Of a DNA stretch of 60,350 nucleotides, positions 1-12,500 are shown in pieces; the stretch's first letter is position 1; the number at the start of each line of letters is the position of its first letter. Location of the stretch: contig JAFIDK010000011.1 in NCBI GenBank assembly GCA_017051695.1, forward strand, positions 1-60,350, read 5' to 3'. Origin of the DNA: Algoriphagus aestuarii (GTDB lineage: Bacteria; Bacteroidota; Bacteroidia; Cytophagales; Cyclobacteriaceae). The notes below the pieces were generated by a model, which saw only the letters and a program-made list of their open reading frames with translations, searched no databases and was not told the DNA's origin. Made by a program: the position numbers and the translations under genes.

Positions 1-126
1 GTCCATGACTGCAACGAGGTGACCTGTACCCCTGCGATGCACCAGCTGAACAGAAGGACCGAACTCCGGGTGGGCAAATCCCAGTTCACCTACTCAGGCA
101 GACAAAAGAAAGTTGATGTGATGTAA
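1..126 (+). CDS. OmpA-family outer-membrane protein, C-terminal end (partial, 5' end outside window)
   Basis: The first 41 codons are open from base 1 and end at a TAA at 124-126. The peptide contains a Cys-x4-Cys pair followed by HQLNRRTELRV. This is the typical last strand of a Bacteroidota OmpA-like peptidoglycan-binding domain, where an N-R-R-[TV]-E motif closes the domain. A short basic tail follows. OmpA-domain proteins of this type (PorE-like) commonly sit directly after PorP/SprF genes in T9SS cargo cassettes, so this is probably the last gene of a cassette lying upstream of the window (inference). The strong hairpin terminator just downstream agrees with it being the last gene of an operon. 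With only 41 residues visible, the subfamily cannot be decided. Confidence 0.7.
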   Translation, partial: VHDCNEVTCTPAMHQLNRRTELRVGKSQFTYSGRQKKVDVM

Positions 127-147
127 CAATCCCAATAGCATAAAATG

Positions 148-186
148 AAAATCGGACTCTTGAAGATCAAGAGTCCGATTTTTTTT
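148..186 (+). terminator. Rho-independent terminator after the OmpA-family gene
   Basis: A perfect inverted repeat (ATCGGACTCTTGA, loop AGA, TCAAGAGTCCGAT) at 151-179 is extended by A:T pairs to about 148-182 and runs into T180-T186. It starts 22 nt after the stop codon and separates the upstream operon from giant gene 1. Confidence 0.93.
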
Positions 187-187
187 C

Positions 188-547
188 TATGGGTGCTCAA
201 AAAGATTAGTCTTCAATCCAAATTAGGTGCAGACGGTTATCCTATAGAAAAAAATCAAACATAGGTTTTAATGAATTAATGATTAAGAAATTTGAACTTC
301 GTTCGATTTAAGAAGGGTTTTTTTTACTTTAGCGTTTGAATAAGGGTCATATGTCTGGGTTATGAATTCGATTTTGTTTTAAAATGATGATATTGAATGG
401 ATTAATCAGCAGCTTAAATAAACAATGAGTTTCAAGATGATAATTTGATTTATTCGATCTTAAAAAACTTCTTAGGATTAAAAGGGTTGAAAGAATAAAT
501 TAATGATAGCTGAGTATGACTCAAAAAAATACTTCTGAGGATAAAAC
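188..547. other. A/T-rich intergenic leader of giant gene 1
   Basis: These 360 bases contain no open frame of note. The stretch must carry the promoter of giant gene 1, because a terminator precedes it, but I could not find a convincing TTG-N17-23-TAnnTTTG pair. TACTTTAG near 326 and TAGCTGAG near 507 are only partial matches. A small inverted repeat, TGAGT-ATG-ACTCA (511-523), lies 25 nt before the start codon and is too short to interpret. Confidence 0.5.
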
Positions 548-3500
548 ATGATAAAAATTTTACAGACTTTTATCAAAAAGAGACAGTCCAATCAGACAAG
601 AAATCTTATTGATTGGGAGCTTATGAATCATTGGCATTTTGGCAATTTCACTTTTAGTTTAAAACTAAAAACATTACTGATTGGGTTTCTATTTTTGACC
701 CAGCTAAATCCTGTCTTTTCTCAAAGCTTTGGCTTGAACTTTAACGGGAGCAATCAATATGCTTCCCACCCTCATAATGCAGCTTTTAATCAGCCAAACA
801 GATTTCAAGTAGAAGCTTGGGTTTATCCTACAGCTATTACAAGTGGTGGGCTGAATACTATTATGTCCTCCATAGGCGTGAATAGTTCCAATCAAGCATT
901 CCAAGGTTACGGTTTTTATATAAATGATGGTTTTCCGGAACTTAGAATCTGGAATGGTACGGCAAATACGTTTCAGTTTATAAGGGCAACGAATAGAATA
1001 CCTACCAATAAATGGGTGTATTTGAAAGCCTCCTTTGACGCTGGAAGATTGTATTTGAGTGTAAATGGAGTGAAAGAAGCTGATAAACAGATTACAATAG
1101 TTCCTGGCTATCAAGCCAACAATAATACTGGAATAGACAATAATTTTTATGTAGCTAGGGATTATTCAGGGAATTATTTCCAAGGATATATTGACAATGT
1201 GAAGATTTTTGATGCATTGTATCTCACCAATAATATAGCATTTGAACCCACTACCTCCTTCCCTGGGATTGTAGCCTCTTATTATTTCAATGAAGGTAGC
1301 GGGACTACTGTGGCAAACAGTTCCAATCTCTCTGGTGACAACCTTGACCTCACGACCTTCAATGATCCTACCTGGATTTCCAGTCCTATTTATTATGCCA
1401 ATACTGCTCTGAATTTTGATGGTTCGAATGATTTTGTGGAAGTTCCAAATAATTCAGGCGGATTACAGCCGAATACCCTGACAGTCGAAGTATGGGCCAA
1501 GCGTAATACACAAGTGGGCGCTTTTGAAACCATACTATCCTATCTCGGAGGAAATAACAATACGGGGTATGGATTCTATGTGAGAAATGGACAGTGGACA
1601 TTGGCTTATGGATCCGGAGGAGGGAGCTATAATTATATTGCAGGTCCAGCTGTGACGAATGACCTATGGACACATTTGGCCTTTACTTTTGGAGGGGGGA
1701 CCCTTAAATTTTATGTGAATGGTGCTTTAGTGTCCACAACAAACGGAGTGAGCCTGGCAAAAAACACCACGACTCCTTTTTATCTAGGAGCAGATTATGT
1801 TGGAGATTATTTCAATGGGGATATCGATGAGGTTCGTATTTATAGTTCTGTCCGAACAGACAGCGAGATCAATAGTTTTTGGGATAAAGAGTTTTTCTTC
1901 ACTCCTCCCAATAGTTTAGACGTTTTATATTATACTTTTAATCAAGGTCTTCCAGGTGGGCCAAATGAGGGCTTAGATATTTTAATTAACAACGAAAGAC
2001 GCTTTGAATTACCCTATTTAGGATCCCTTAAGAACTTCTCATTGAATGGCCCAACTTCAAATTATGTGCATGGAGGTACTCCCACAAGTACACCTTTTGT
2101 GGTATCCAATGTAAGTTTGGCAGGAGTAGATAGTGTATACCTCTGGTACAAGGCCAATGACGGTGCAAGTAATGCGATTTCTTCATTTACCTGGCAAAAT
2201 AAGGGTGGGGTGCCTAATGCGGATGCAATTCAAACGGGATTTTCTGCTCGTCCTTCTATTCATGCGAGTGATATCAAGCAAATTAATTTCAACCCTACTC
2301 TGTCGTTTAATGGAGTCAGTTCCTTCTTGGAAACCCAGACCCTACAAGATGTAATCAAAAGAAACCCCGGCAATGATGTAGCTACACAGTTTGTAGTATA
2401 CAGAAGAAACAATGATACCCAAGACAACAATAACCCGGTATATCAATTCGGAAGTGGGTTTATAGATACTTGGAGAATAGGAGTCAACAATGCAGGGGGC
2501 TTAATTCAACAAGGGTTTAATAATTTTCGATCTGCCCAGAATGCAGGGGAAGTGGCACTATTTGACATGGTGGCAAAAACCCGTTTGAATGGATCAATCA
2601 GAGAGCCACAAAAAAATGGAGATGTTTCTGGGTTTTCAAAGGCTGGTCAATATATAGATTTATATGGACCTAATACTTTAAAAATCGGCGGAAGAACAGG
2701 TGCTTTCTCTAATGTGGATATAGCAGAAATCGTTGTTTTTGGAAAAGAGTTGACTGCCGCGGAGCGGAATAAAGTACAATCCTATTTAGCCCTAAAGTAT
2801 GGGATACCTTTGGGAGATAATAATGTTTTTTTAAACTATACATCTTCAAATGGAACCGTCATTTGGGATGTTAATTCAACTTACAAGTTTGATGTTTTTG
2901 GAATAGGGAAAGACGATGGAAGTGGACTTAATCAGACCAAATCCAACAGCATCTTTGCTGGAAACGGAGATGGAACTCCAATAAGTGGAAAAGGAAATAT
3001 AGTTATTGAATCCCCTTCTTCTCTTGATAATGGAGATTTTTTAATCATTGCAAATGATGGTGGGTCGCTGGATGCCCAAACTTCAGAATTACCGAACGGT
3101 TTGCCGAATACAAGAAGGTATAATCGAGAATGGAAAGTAAGACATACTGGGGATGTAGGTACTGTTACACTCAGATTGAACCTCACTGGATTATCAGAAA
3201 GTAATTCTAATGTGGGTGAACTGAAATTATTAGTGGACGAAGATGGAGATGGGGATTTCACAACTGGGTCTTATCGCATTCTTAGGGCATCCGATTTTAC
3301 CAGCGGAAAAGATGTGGTCTTTAATTCATTATCTCTGGCAGATGGAGAGGTTTTCACTCTTTTTTTCCAGGAATCTTTATTGGGGGATATTAATTTGTGG
3401 TTGAGAACAGACACAGGTATAACGTCTTCTTCGGATAATTTAACCAATTGGACCGACCAATCCGGAATCAACACCTTCACCATTCAAGGTACTCCTAAGG

Positions 3501-6500
3501 TACTTCCTGCTGGGGTCAATTTTAATCCTTCAATAAGTTTTACAAATGCCGTAAATGCCGGAATTCCTGAAAATGGGTTGGTAGGGAATAGCCCGATCAA
3601 GGCGGTTGAAGTTTTTGGTGTATTTAAGCATCCAACACAATTTGAGCAAGGCACAATCCTGGGAGGTAATGCTGGGGAAGAGGCAATTTTTTCTTCCTTA
3701 CTCAATGGATCAAAATCATCAGATAACTCATCCAATGAACAGATTTTTCAAAACCCAAATCTGGATTCCCAATTTTCTATAAGTTCTATCAATTTAGCGC
3801 CGACTCTGGCAAATGCCTATGTCAATGGACTGTCTGTTCCGGTGACCCAAGATAGAGGCAGTGATTTCAGTGAAGTTAACTTTAATGCCCCTGTGATAGG
3901 TGGTGGTGCAGTTCGAGGAAAACTGAGTGGAGAATTGGCCGAGTTGATCGTATTTCCGAGACCTCTTTCAGGTGAAGATCGAGTAAAAATGCAATCCTAT
4001 TTGGCCGTCAAGTATGGAATTACATTGGATCCATCAGTGGGCAAATACACGACCATTTCAGGAATAGATATTTGGGATGATAAGGCTTATTGGAATGATG
4101 TGTTCGGAATTTTAAGGGATACTGCGGCCAATCTGGATCAACGATTCAGTAATAGCATCAATACAGGCAGCGGAGATGGCACAGGTCAGGATAAGAAAGG
4201 AAATGTAGTCATTGAGGCATTAGATCCTTTGGACGAAGGTAATTTCCTAATGATTGGGAATGATCAAGGAGCCTTATTCCCTCAATCATTCGACATGCCT
4301 GCCGGGCTTACCATGGACAGGCTGGTAAGAGAATGGAAGGTCAAAAGATCCGGGAATAAAAACATTAAGCTGGAGTTTTATATCAACGGATTGCCTTTCG
4401 CAGCAGGGGTCAATCCAGGAGATTTCAGGTTGCTGATTGATACTGACGGAAACGGTGATTTTACGGATGGTACAGTTTTACAAATCGCACCGGATGTAGC
4501 GACATCAACCAAACTGGAATTTAATAGCATTGCATTTTCCCAGTTACCTGATGGAGCAGTATTTACTTTTGCCACAGGTCCCTTTGCCAAAGGTCCTGGT
4601 GTGTTGAACCAAGCCAATTTGTGGCTTAAAGCTAATGATGGAGTAAGTGTTTCTGGTTCTAACGTTACTGGATGGGTGGATCAGATTGGTCTGAATACCT
4701 TTACTAAGCAGGGAACAGTTGGGTACAAACAAGAGGTTGTTAATTTCAATCCAACTGTTGAGATTAAAAATACAAATGCCACTTCTGAACAGCTTCCACC
4801 TAATAGATTGGATGGAGATTCCAAAATAATAGTGCGAGAGGCATTTGCGGTTTATAAAACGAATTCTGAAATCAATGCAACTTTAGTTGGGAATCTTCTT
4901 CCACTTCCTCCAAATGTTAAGTCAAATTGGGGAAATACAATTTTTGGAGGAAATGGAGCTAAATGGGTTATTGCAAATAGATATGAACCATACGAATATT
5001 ATATCAATGGTTCACTTACTACGAAGTTCACAATCAATAATTATGATGTGGGATCTGCTCACTCATCCAATCAATCTGCTAGGATAGATGGGGCATTTAT
5101 CAACACTTTTTTATTTGAAAATAAAGACTTTTCAGAAATTGATCTTGTTCCTTTAATAGGGGCTACCACCAATAATTCCTCACCAGGTTTTAATAGAGGA
5201 TTTAAGCCTCTGGACGGTGAAGTTGCAGAAATCCTTCTGTTTCCAAACTCTCTTCAATTAGGCGATAAAATAAAGGTTGAATCTTATCTGGCCATCAAAT
5301 ACGGGATCAACCTAGATCCCTCCTTGGGGAATTATCTGTCTTCGGATAGTACTGTCATTTGGGATGCTGCTTCTCATTGGCATGATGTCTTTGGTATCGG
5401 AAAAGACGATGTACACAGTCTGGACCAGCCACGTTCCAATAGCATCAATACAGGTTCAGGGAATGGTACTGGCAAAGGTGGAATGGGAAATATTGTTTTG
5501 AACAATCCTTCTTCTTTGGATAATCTTGACTATTTGGTAATTGGTCATGACAGTCAAGCATTGGCGGAGCAAGCCTCAGAAATACCATCCAATTTAGTCG
5601 GAAGCCTTCGAATCCAAAGGGAATGGTTGGTCAAACATACCGGCGATGTTGGGACGATAGACTTAATGCTTGATTTGACCGGCCTATCTTTTTCAGGGAC
5701 GACAGCTGCTGATTATAAATTATTGATTGATGCGGATGGGGATTTTACTTCAGGTGCCTCAGTAATTGATGCCACGGGTCTTACCAATGATGTAGTGACA
5801 TTTTCAGGTGTTTCCCTCCCTGATGCTAATTATTTTACCTTTATCACCAGTCAAGCCAAACCCTTATTTTCTTCTTCAAACTTATGGCTTAGAGCAGATT
5901 TAGGAGTTACAGCTTCCGGATCTGATTTGTCCGCTTGGGTAGATCAAAGTGGGAAAAATATACTTACAAAAGTTGGTACTATTGGCTTCCAGCAAAACGC
6001 CGTTAACTTCAATCCAACTATAGCTATTCAAAATACAAATGCTCCTGCTGATCAACTTCCTCCAAATAGACTGGATGGAAATACTCCTATAGTAGTTCAG
6101 GAAGCTTTTGCTGTGTATAAAACAAATTCTGATTCCCATACCACAGTTATTGGAACGACAGTTTTTTATAATTCTGGAATTAATTATGGAAACGGTCCTG
6201 GAAATTCCTTTTTTGCTGGGCGTCAGAATAAAACAGTTTACGTCAGTAGAGGAATACCTATTAAAAGCTATGTCAATCCTTTACTTACGGATCAGTTTAG
6301 TTTAAATAATTTTGATGTCACAGCTACCCAAGCTTCAGGTTTAGCTGCCCGGCTCAATGGCGCATTTATACCTACCTCACATTTTGGAGGTGATATTAAT
6401 GAAGTCCTGTTGACTCCCTTGGTTGGTGGCACCAATAATTTCAATGAAAGGGGTTGGTTTCCTATGGACGGGGAAATTGCTGAAATAGTCCTGTTTCCAA

Positions 6501-9500
6501 CCTCTCTTCCTTTAGGAAATAAGATAAAGGTTGAATCGTATTTGGCTATTAAATATGGAATAAGTTTAAATCCTTCAATTGGTAATTACCTCGCCTCTGA
6601 TAGCACGATTATTTGGAATGATGCCCAACATTGGAATGATGTATTTGGTATCGGAAAGGATGATGTAAATGGTCTGAATCAGCTTCAGTCCAATAGCATC
6701 AATACAGGATCCGGAGATGGCACCGGACAAAGCGGTAAAGGAAATATCCTGTTCAAAAACCCATTATCATTGGATGATGGAGACTTCTTGATAATCGGGC
6801 ATGATGCTGGAGCCCTGACTGAGCAAGTTTCAGATATACCTCCAGGATTGTCCATGTATAGATTGGGAAGGGAATGGAAAGTGAAGCGTACTGGGGATCC
6901 GGGAACTGTGGATCTGGAATTTGACTTTAATGGATTAACTACTTCTGGTGGAACCACCGATGTAAACAATTACCGTTTGCTGATCGATCTGGACGGGGAT
7001 GGAGATTTTGCTACGGGCACTGTACAGCAAATAGTACCCGATTCATTTGGTAGCCCGAAATTGATTTTCAATGGTGTAAATCTCCCTGATGGAGCTGTGT
7101 TAGCATTCGCTACAGGTCAAGCTTTAGTTGAAGCCACGCTTACAAGTTCTACTACAGCTACAACCTACACTACTTTAGGTGAAATAATCACCTATGAATT
7201 GGAATTGGAAAACACTGGAGCATTTGATATTTCAGGAGTTACAGTAACAGATCCGAATAGTACGGTTTCAACGACAATTGTAGGGGATGTCGCACCAGTA
7301 GGAACTTTAGCACCCGGTGAAATTTGGACTCTTTCTGCGACTAGGACAATCACTCAGACAGATTTGGATATTGGTACTATCAGCAATACACATACCGCTA
7401 CCGGAACTTCGTCCTTAGGAAGCATTACCCCAGTGGTTTCTAACACGATTACCCTAACTGCTACTCAAACCCCAGACTGGACATTAACCAAAACTGCATC
7501 TAGCCCATATTTCACAAATCTCGGGGATATGGTGAATTACCAACTGATTTTAGAAAACACCGGAAATGTCAGTATTTCAGGTGTTAGTATATCAGATCCT
7601 GGCTCCCTTGTTTCTTCTACATTTACAGGTGATTCTGCTCCATTAAATGTGTTGGATCCAGGAGAATCGTGGACCTATACAGCCACCTATACCATAACGG
7701 CGGCGGAAATGGCTGCGCAGACCTTTACCAATACAGCCACTGCTAACGGGAATTCCCCTGTGGGACCTATGACGGCGGTTCAAAGCTCAGCCACTGTTAC
7801 ATTTAAAAGTTATCCAGGAGGTATTGGTGGATCTGTGCTTTGGTTAAAGGCAAATCAGGGTGTGACTGCTTCTGGAAATAGCCTGACTTCCTGGATAGAT
7901 CAAGCCGGAATCAATACCTTCTCTCTCACAGGATCACCATCCTACACTCCGAATGCCGTTAATTTTAACCCATCTGTTGGGTTTACCAATGCTAACCCAA
8001 ATACCCAGCTACCATCGGTGAGATTAAGTGGTGACACAGCTATTGATTTCGTGGATGGCTTTGCTGTTTTCCAGAAAACCAACAATGCAAGTGGTGCCTT
8101 AGTGGGCGGTACAAGTCCAGGGCCCAACTATGGGAAAGCAATTTTCTCAGGGTTTTCTGGGACAGATACCTATGTTTCCAACGGAATAGGATTTAATTAT
8201 CAATCTTTTAACAATCCTGGTTTGACGAACAGTCTCAGCTTGGTAAATTTTGATATTAGTCTAACTAGCAGTCCATTTGCTACAGGTAGATACAATGGTG
8301 CCTTACAGACTGTTACAAATGGAGGGGGGGCGGATTTTGCCTCAATCAATTTTACACCTATGATAGGTGGAACCAATAATTTAGGTGCAAATCAAACCAC
8401 CAGCGGCTGGACCCATTTCCGGGGACTAGTCACTGAAATTGTTCTATATCCAAGTTCCTTGTCAGTAAATGATAAGCTGAAGATCCAATCTTATTTAGCA
8501 ATCAAATATGGGATTACTTTGGATCAATCAGTATCTAATTATATCAAATCCAATGGTGATGTCGTCTGGGATAATATTAGTTATTGGAATGATGTATTTG
8601 GAATTGCAAAAGACGATATCAGTGAATTGGATCAGCCAAAATCCAACAGCGTCAATACCGGATCTGGAAATGGTACCGGGCAAAGCGGTTTAGGGAATAT
8701 CGTCATCGGTACTCCTTCTTCATTGGATGACGGTGACTATCTTATGGTAGGCCATGATAATTCAACACTTGCTGAGCAAATTACCGACCTTCCTGCCGGC
8801 TTGGTAAAATTGAGAGTGGGAAGAGAGTGGAAAGTCCAAAGAACAGGAGATGTAGGTACTGTCACGCTTGAATGGGACATCAATGGTCTCAATTTGACAG
8901 GAGGAACCACCGATGTTTCCAATTATTTATTGCTCATCGACGAGGATGGCAACGGGGACTTTACAAATGGAGTAGTTCAGCAGATTGCACCGAACGCCTT
9001 CTCAGGGACTAAACTGGTATTCCCGAATCTGACATTACCAGATGGGGCGGTGTTTACCTTTATTACTGGAACTCCTGTTCCATCTTTCCAACTGACCAAG
9101 ACTGCTATGACGCCGACCTTTACGAACATAGGCGATGTGGTGAATTATTCCATTACTCTGGAGAATACTGGTAATATCTATATCACCGGAGTTTCTGTAA
9201 CAGACCCAGGGTCGGTGATTTCATCTACCAAAACTGGAGATTTGGCACCTCTTGATACGCTGGATGCAGGAGAAACCTGGACCTATACAGCCACCTATAC
9301 CATTACGGCGGCGGAAATGGCTGCCCAAACCTTTACCAATACAGCCACTGCTACTGGGGATTCCCCTGCGGGAGCCTTGTCTGCGATTCAGAGTTCGGCC
9401 ACCGTCACTTTTAAAGCCTTTCCAGGTGGAATCGGGGCAAGTAGCCTATGGCTAAAAGCAGATGCAGGTGTAAGCAGTTCTGGTACAAGCTTAAACAATT

Positions 9501-12500
9501 GGACAGATCAGGTAGGTAATAACACTTTCAGTAAATTCGGGACAATCAATTACGAGCAGGAACAGATCAACTTTAACCCAATCGTTCGGTTCAACAATAC
9601 CAATGCGATCACTGCCACTCCGTCAAATAGACTTGAGGGAAATACCAGTATCGAATATGTAGATGGATTTGCAGTGTATAAGCATACCAACGCGAATTCG
9701 AATTTCATAGGCTCAGTCAATTCTGCAAATAATTACAGTTCTGCGATTTTTGCCAGTGCCGGTAGTAACACTTCATGGGTGGGAAATGGATCAAATCTTA
9801 CCTATTCTCACTTTTCGGCTTCTGGTTTGGATAACCGGTTTAATCTGGTCAACATAGATGTGAGTTTGTCAGCTTCACCGTATTCAACGGGTAGGTTGAA
9901 TGGAGTGGCACAGAGCTTTACAGCAGGATCTGGAGGGGATTTCAGCAGTATTGTTTTCACTCCAATGATAGGAGGGGGAGATAATAATTCAGATAGCAAT
10001 GGCTGGGGACATATGAGGGGAGATGTGGCAGAGGTGATCCTATATCCTAGAAGTCTAAGTGTCGGCGATAAAAACAAAGTCGAATCCTATTTTGCCATCA
10101 AATATGGCATACATAAGGCAGGGGATTATATTGATTCCAAAGGAACTGTTGTTTGGAATGCTACTGCCAATGCCAGCTATCATCAGGATGTGTTTGGTAT
10201 AGGTGTGGATGACATCAGTGAATTGAATCAGCCAAAATCCAACAGCGTCAATACAGGATCAGGAAATGGTACAGGTCAAAGCGGTTTAGGCAATATCGTT
10301 ATCGGTACTCCATCTTCATTGGATGACGGTGACTATCTGATGATAGGCCATGATAACTCCACCTTGGCAGAACAAATTACCGACCTTCCTGTTGGCTTGG
10401 TGAAATTTAGAGTGGGAAGAGAATGGAAGGTCCAAAGAACAGGAGATGCAGGTACGATCACACTTGAATGGGACATCAATGGTCTCAATTTGACAGGAGG
10501 TACCACCGATGTTTCCAATTATTTATTGCTTATCGACGAGGATGGCAACGGGGACTTTACAAATGGAGTAGTTCAGCAGATTGTTCCTGATTCCTTCTCA
10601 GGGACTAAACTGGTATTCCCGAATCTGACCTTACCAGACGGGGCAGTGTTTACCTTTGTTACTGGCACACCAGTTCCTTCATTCCAACTGACCAAGACTG
10701 CCATGACGCCGACCTTTACGAACATAGGCGATGTGGTGAACTATTCCATCACTCTGGAGAATACTGGTAAAATTTACATCACAGGAGTTTCTGTAACAGA
10801 TCCTGGGTCGGTGATTTCATCTACCAAAACTGGAGATTTGGCACCTCTTGATACGCTGGATGCAGGGGAAATCTGGACCTATACAGCCACCTATACCATC
10901 ACTGCCGCGGAAATGGCTGCGCAGACCTTTACCAACACAGCTACTGCTACTGGGGATTCCCCTGCTGGTGCCTTGTCGCCGGTTCAAAGTTCGGCCACAG
11001 TCACTTTTAAAGCTTTCCCAGGTGGAATTGGGGCAAGTAGCCTATGGCTCAAAGCGAATGATGGAGCTACTGCAAGCGGAAGTAATCTAACCGGCTGGAC
11101 GGATCAGACGGGGATAAATACCTTTACTGTTTCTGGAGCGCCCGAATTGAAGCCTAGCTCCCTGAATTTCAACCCGGTAGTAAAAATCGATAATACACTC
11201 GGAACTGGATTGCCTCAAATTGGGCTTACCGGGAATACTTCGATTTCCATGGTGGAAGCAATAGGTGTATTCAAGTATGAGTCTTCGGTAGACCAGGGCA
11301 CCATTCTGGGCGGTTCAACGGGTGATCCGGCTGTATTTTCAAGCTTGTTTAATGTTTCCTCTGTTGCCAACTCCGGTGCCAACAGTCAGAACTTTACTAA
11401 TAACAACCTAGGTAATACCTTCTCGATCAATGGAATTAATGTAGCACCGACCCTTGCCAATGTTTATATAAATGGGTTGGGCACAACTGCAACACAGAGT
11501 TCAGGTACTGATTTTTCATCCATCAATCTAGATGTTCCTGTAATTGGAGGGTCCTCTGCAATATGGAACACGATGCAGGGCGAATTGGCAGAATTAATCG
11601 TTTACCCTGCCGCCTTGCCAAATGCCGACAGAGTGAAAATTGAATCATATCTGGCTCTCAAGTACGGCATTAGTCTCGATCCTTCCGTTACGAACTATGT
11701 CAACTCGGCAGGAACGGTACTCTGGAATAACACCATTTACTGGAACGATGTATTTGGAATCGGTAGGGATGATGTCAGTGCACTTCTTCAGCTTCAATCA
11801 AACAGTATCAATACAGGTTCTGGGAATGGAACAGGCCAAGCTGGAAAAGGAAATATTTTGATCCAAAATCCTTCTTCCTTAGATGATGGAGACTTTTTGA
11901 TGATTGGACATGACAGCGGTGCATTGACTGAGCAATTGACAGATATGCCATCAGGCTTGGCAATGTTTAGATTAGGAAGAGAATGGAAAGTGAAGCGTAC
12001 TGGGGATCCTGGAACTGTGGATCTGGTATTTGACTTCAATGGAATCACTACTTCAGGCGGAACTACCGATGTCAATAATTACCGTCTACTTATTGATTTG
12101 GACGGGGATGGTGATTTTACAACGGGTACAGTTCAGCAGATTGTGCCAAATGCCTTCGGAAGTCCAAAATTGATTTTTAATGGAGTGAACTTACCTGATG
12201 GAGCTGTATTGGCTTTTGCAACCGGGTTGGCAGATCCTAAGTGGACTTTGACAAAATCAAGTTCCAAAGCCAATTACAGTACTGTCGGAGATGTAATAAA
12301 CTATGAGCTTCAGCTTGAAAATACAGGTAATGTTTCTATTTCATCTGTCAATCTAACTGATCCAAACACCACTATTTCCAATTCAAAATCTGGAGATTTA
12401 GCACCTCTAGATATTTTGGATGTTGGTGAAACTTGGACCTATACGGCCTTCCATATTGTATCAGCAGCTGATATTGATGCGGGAGTTTATAGTAATACAG

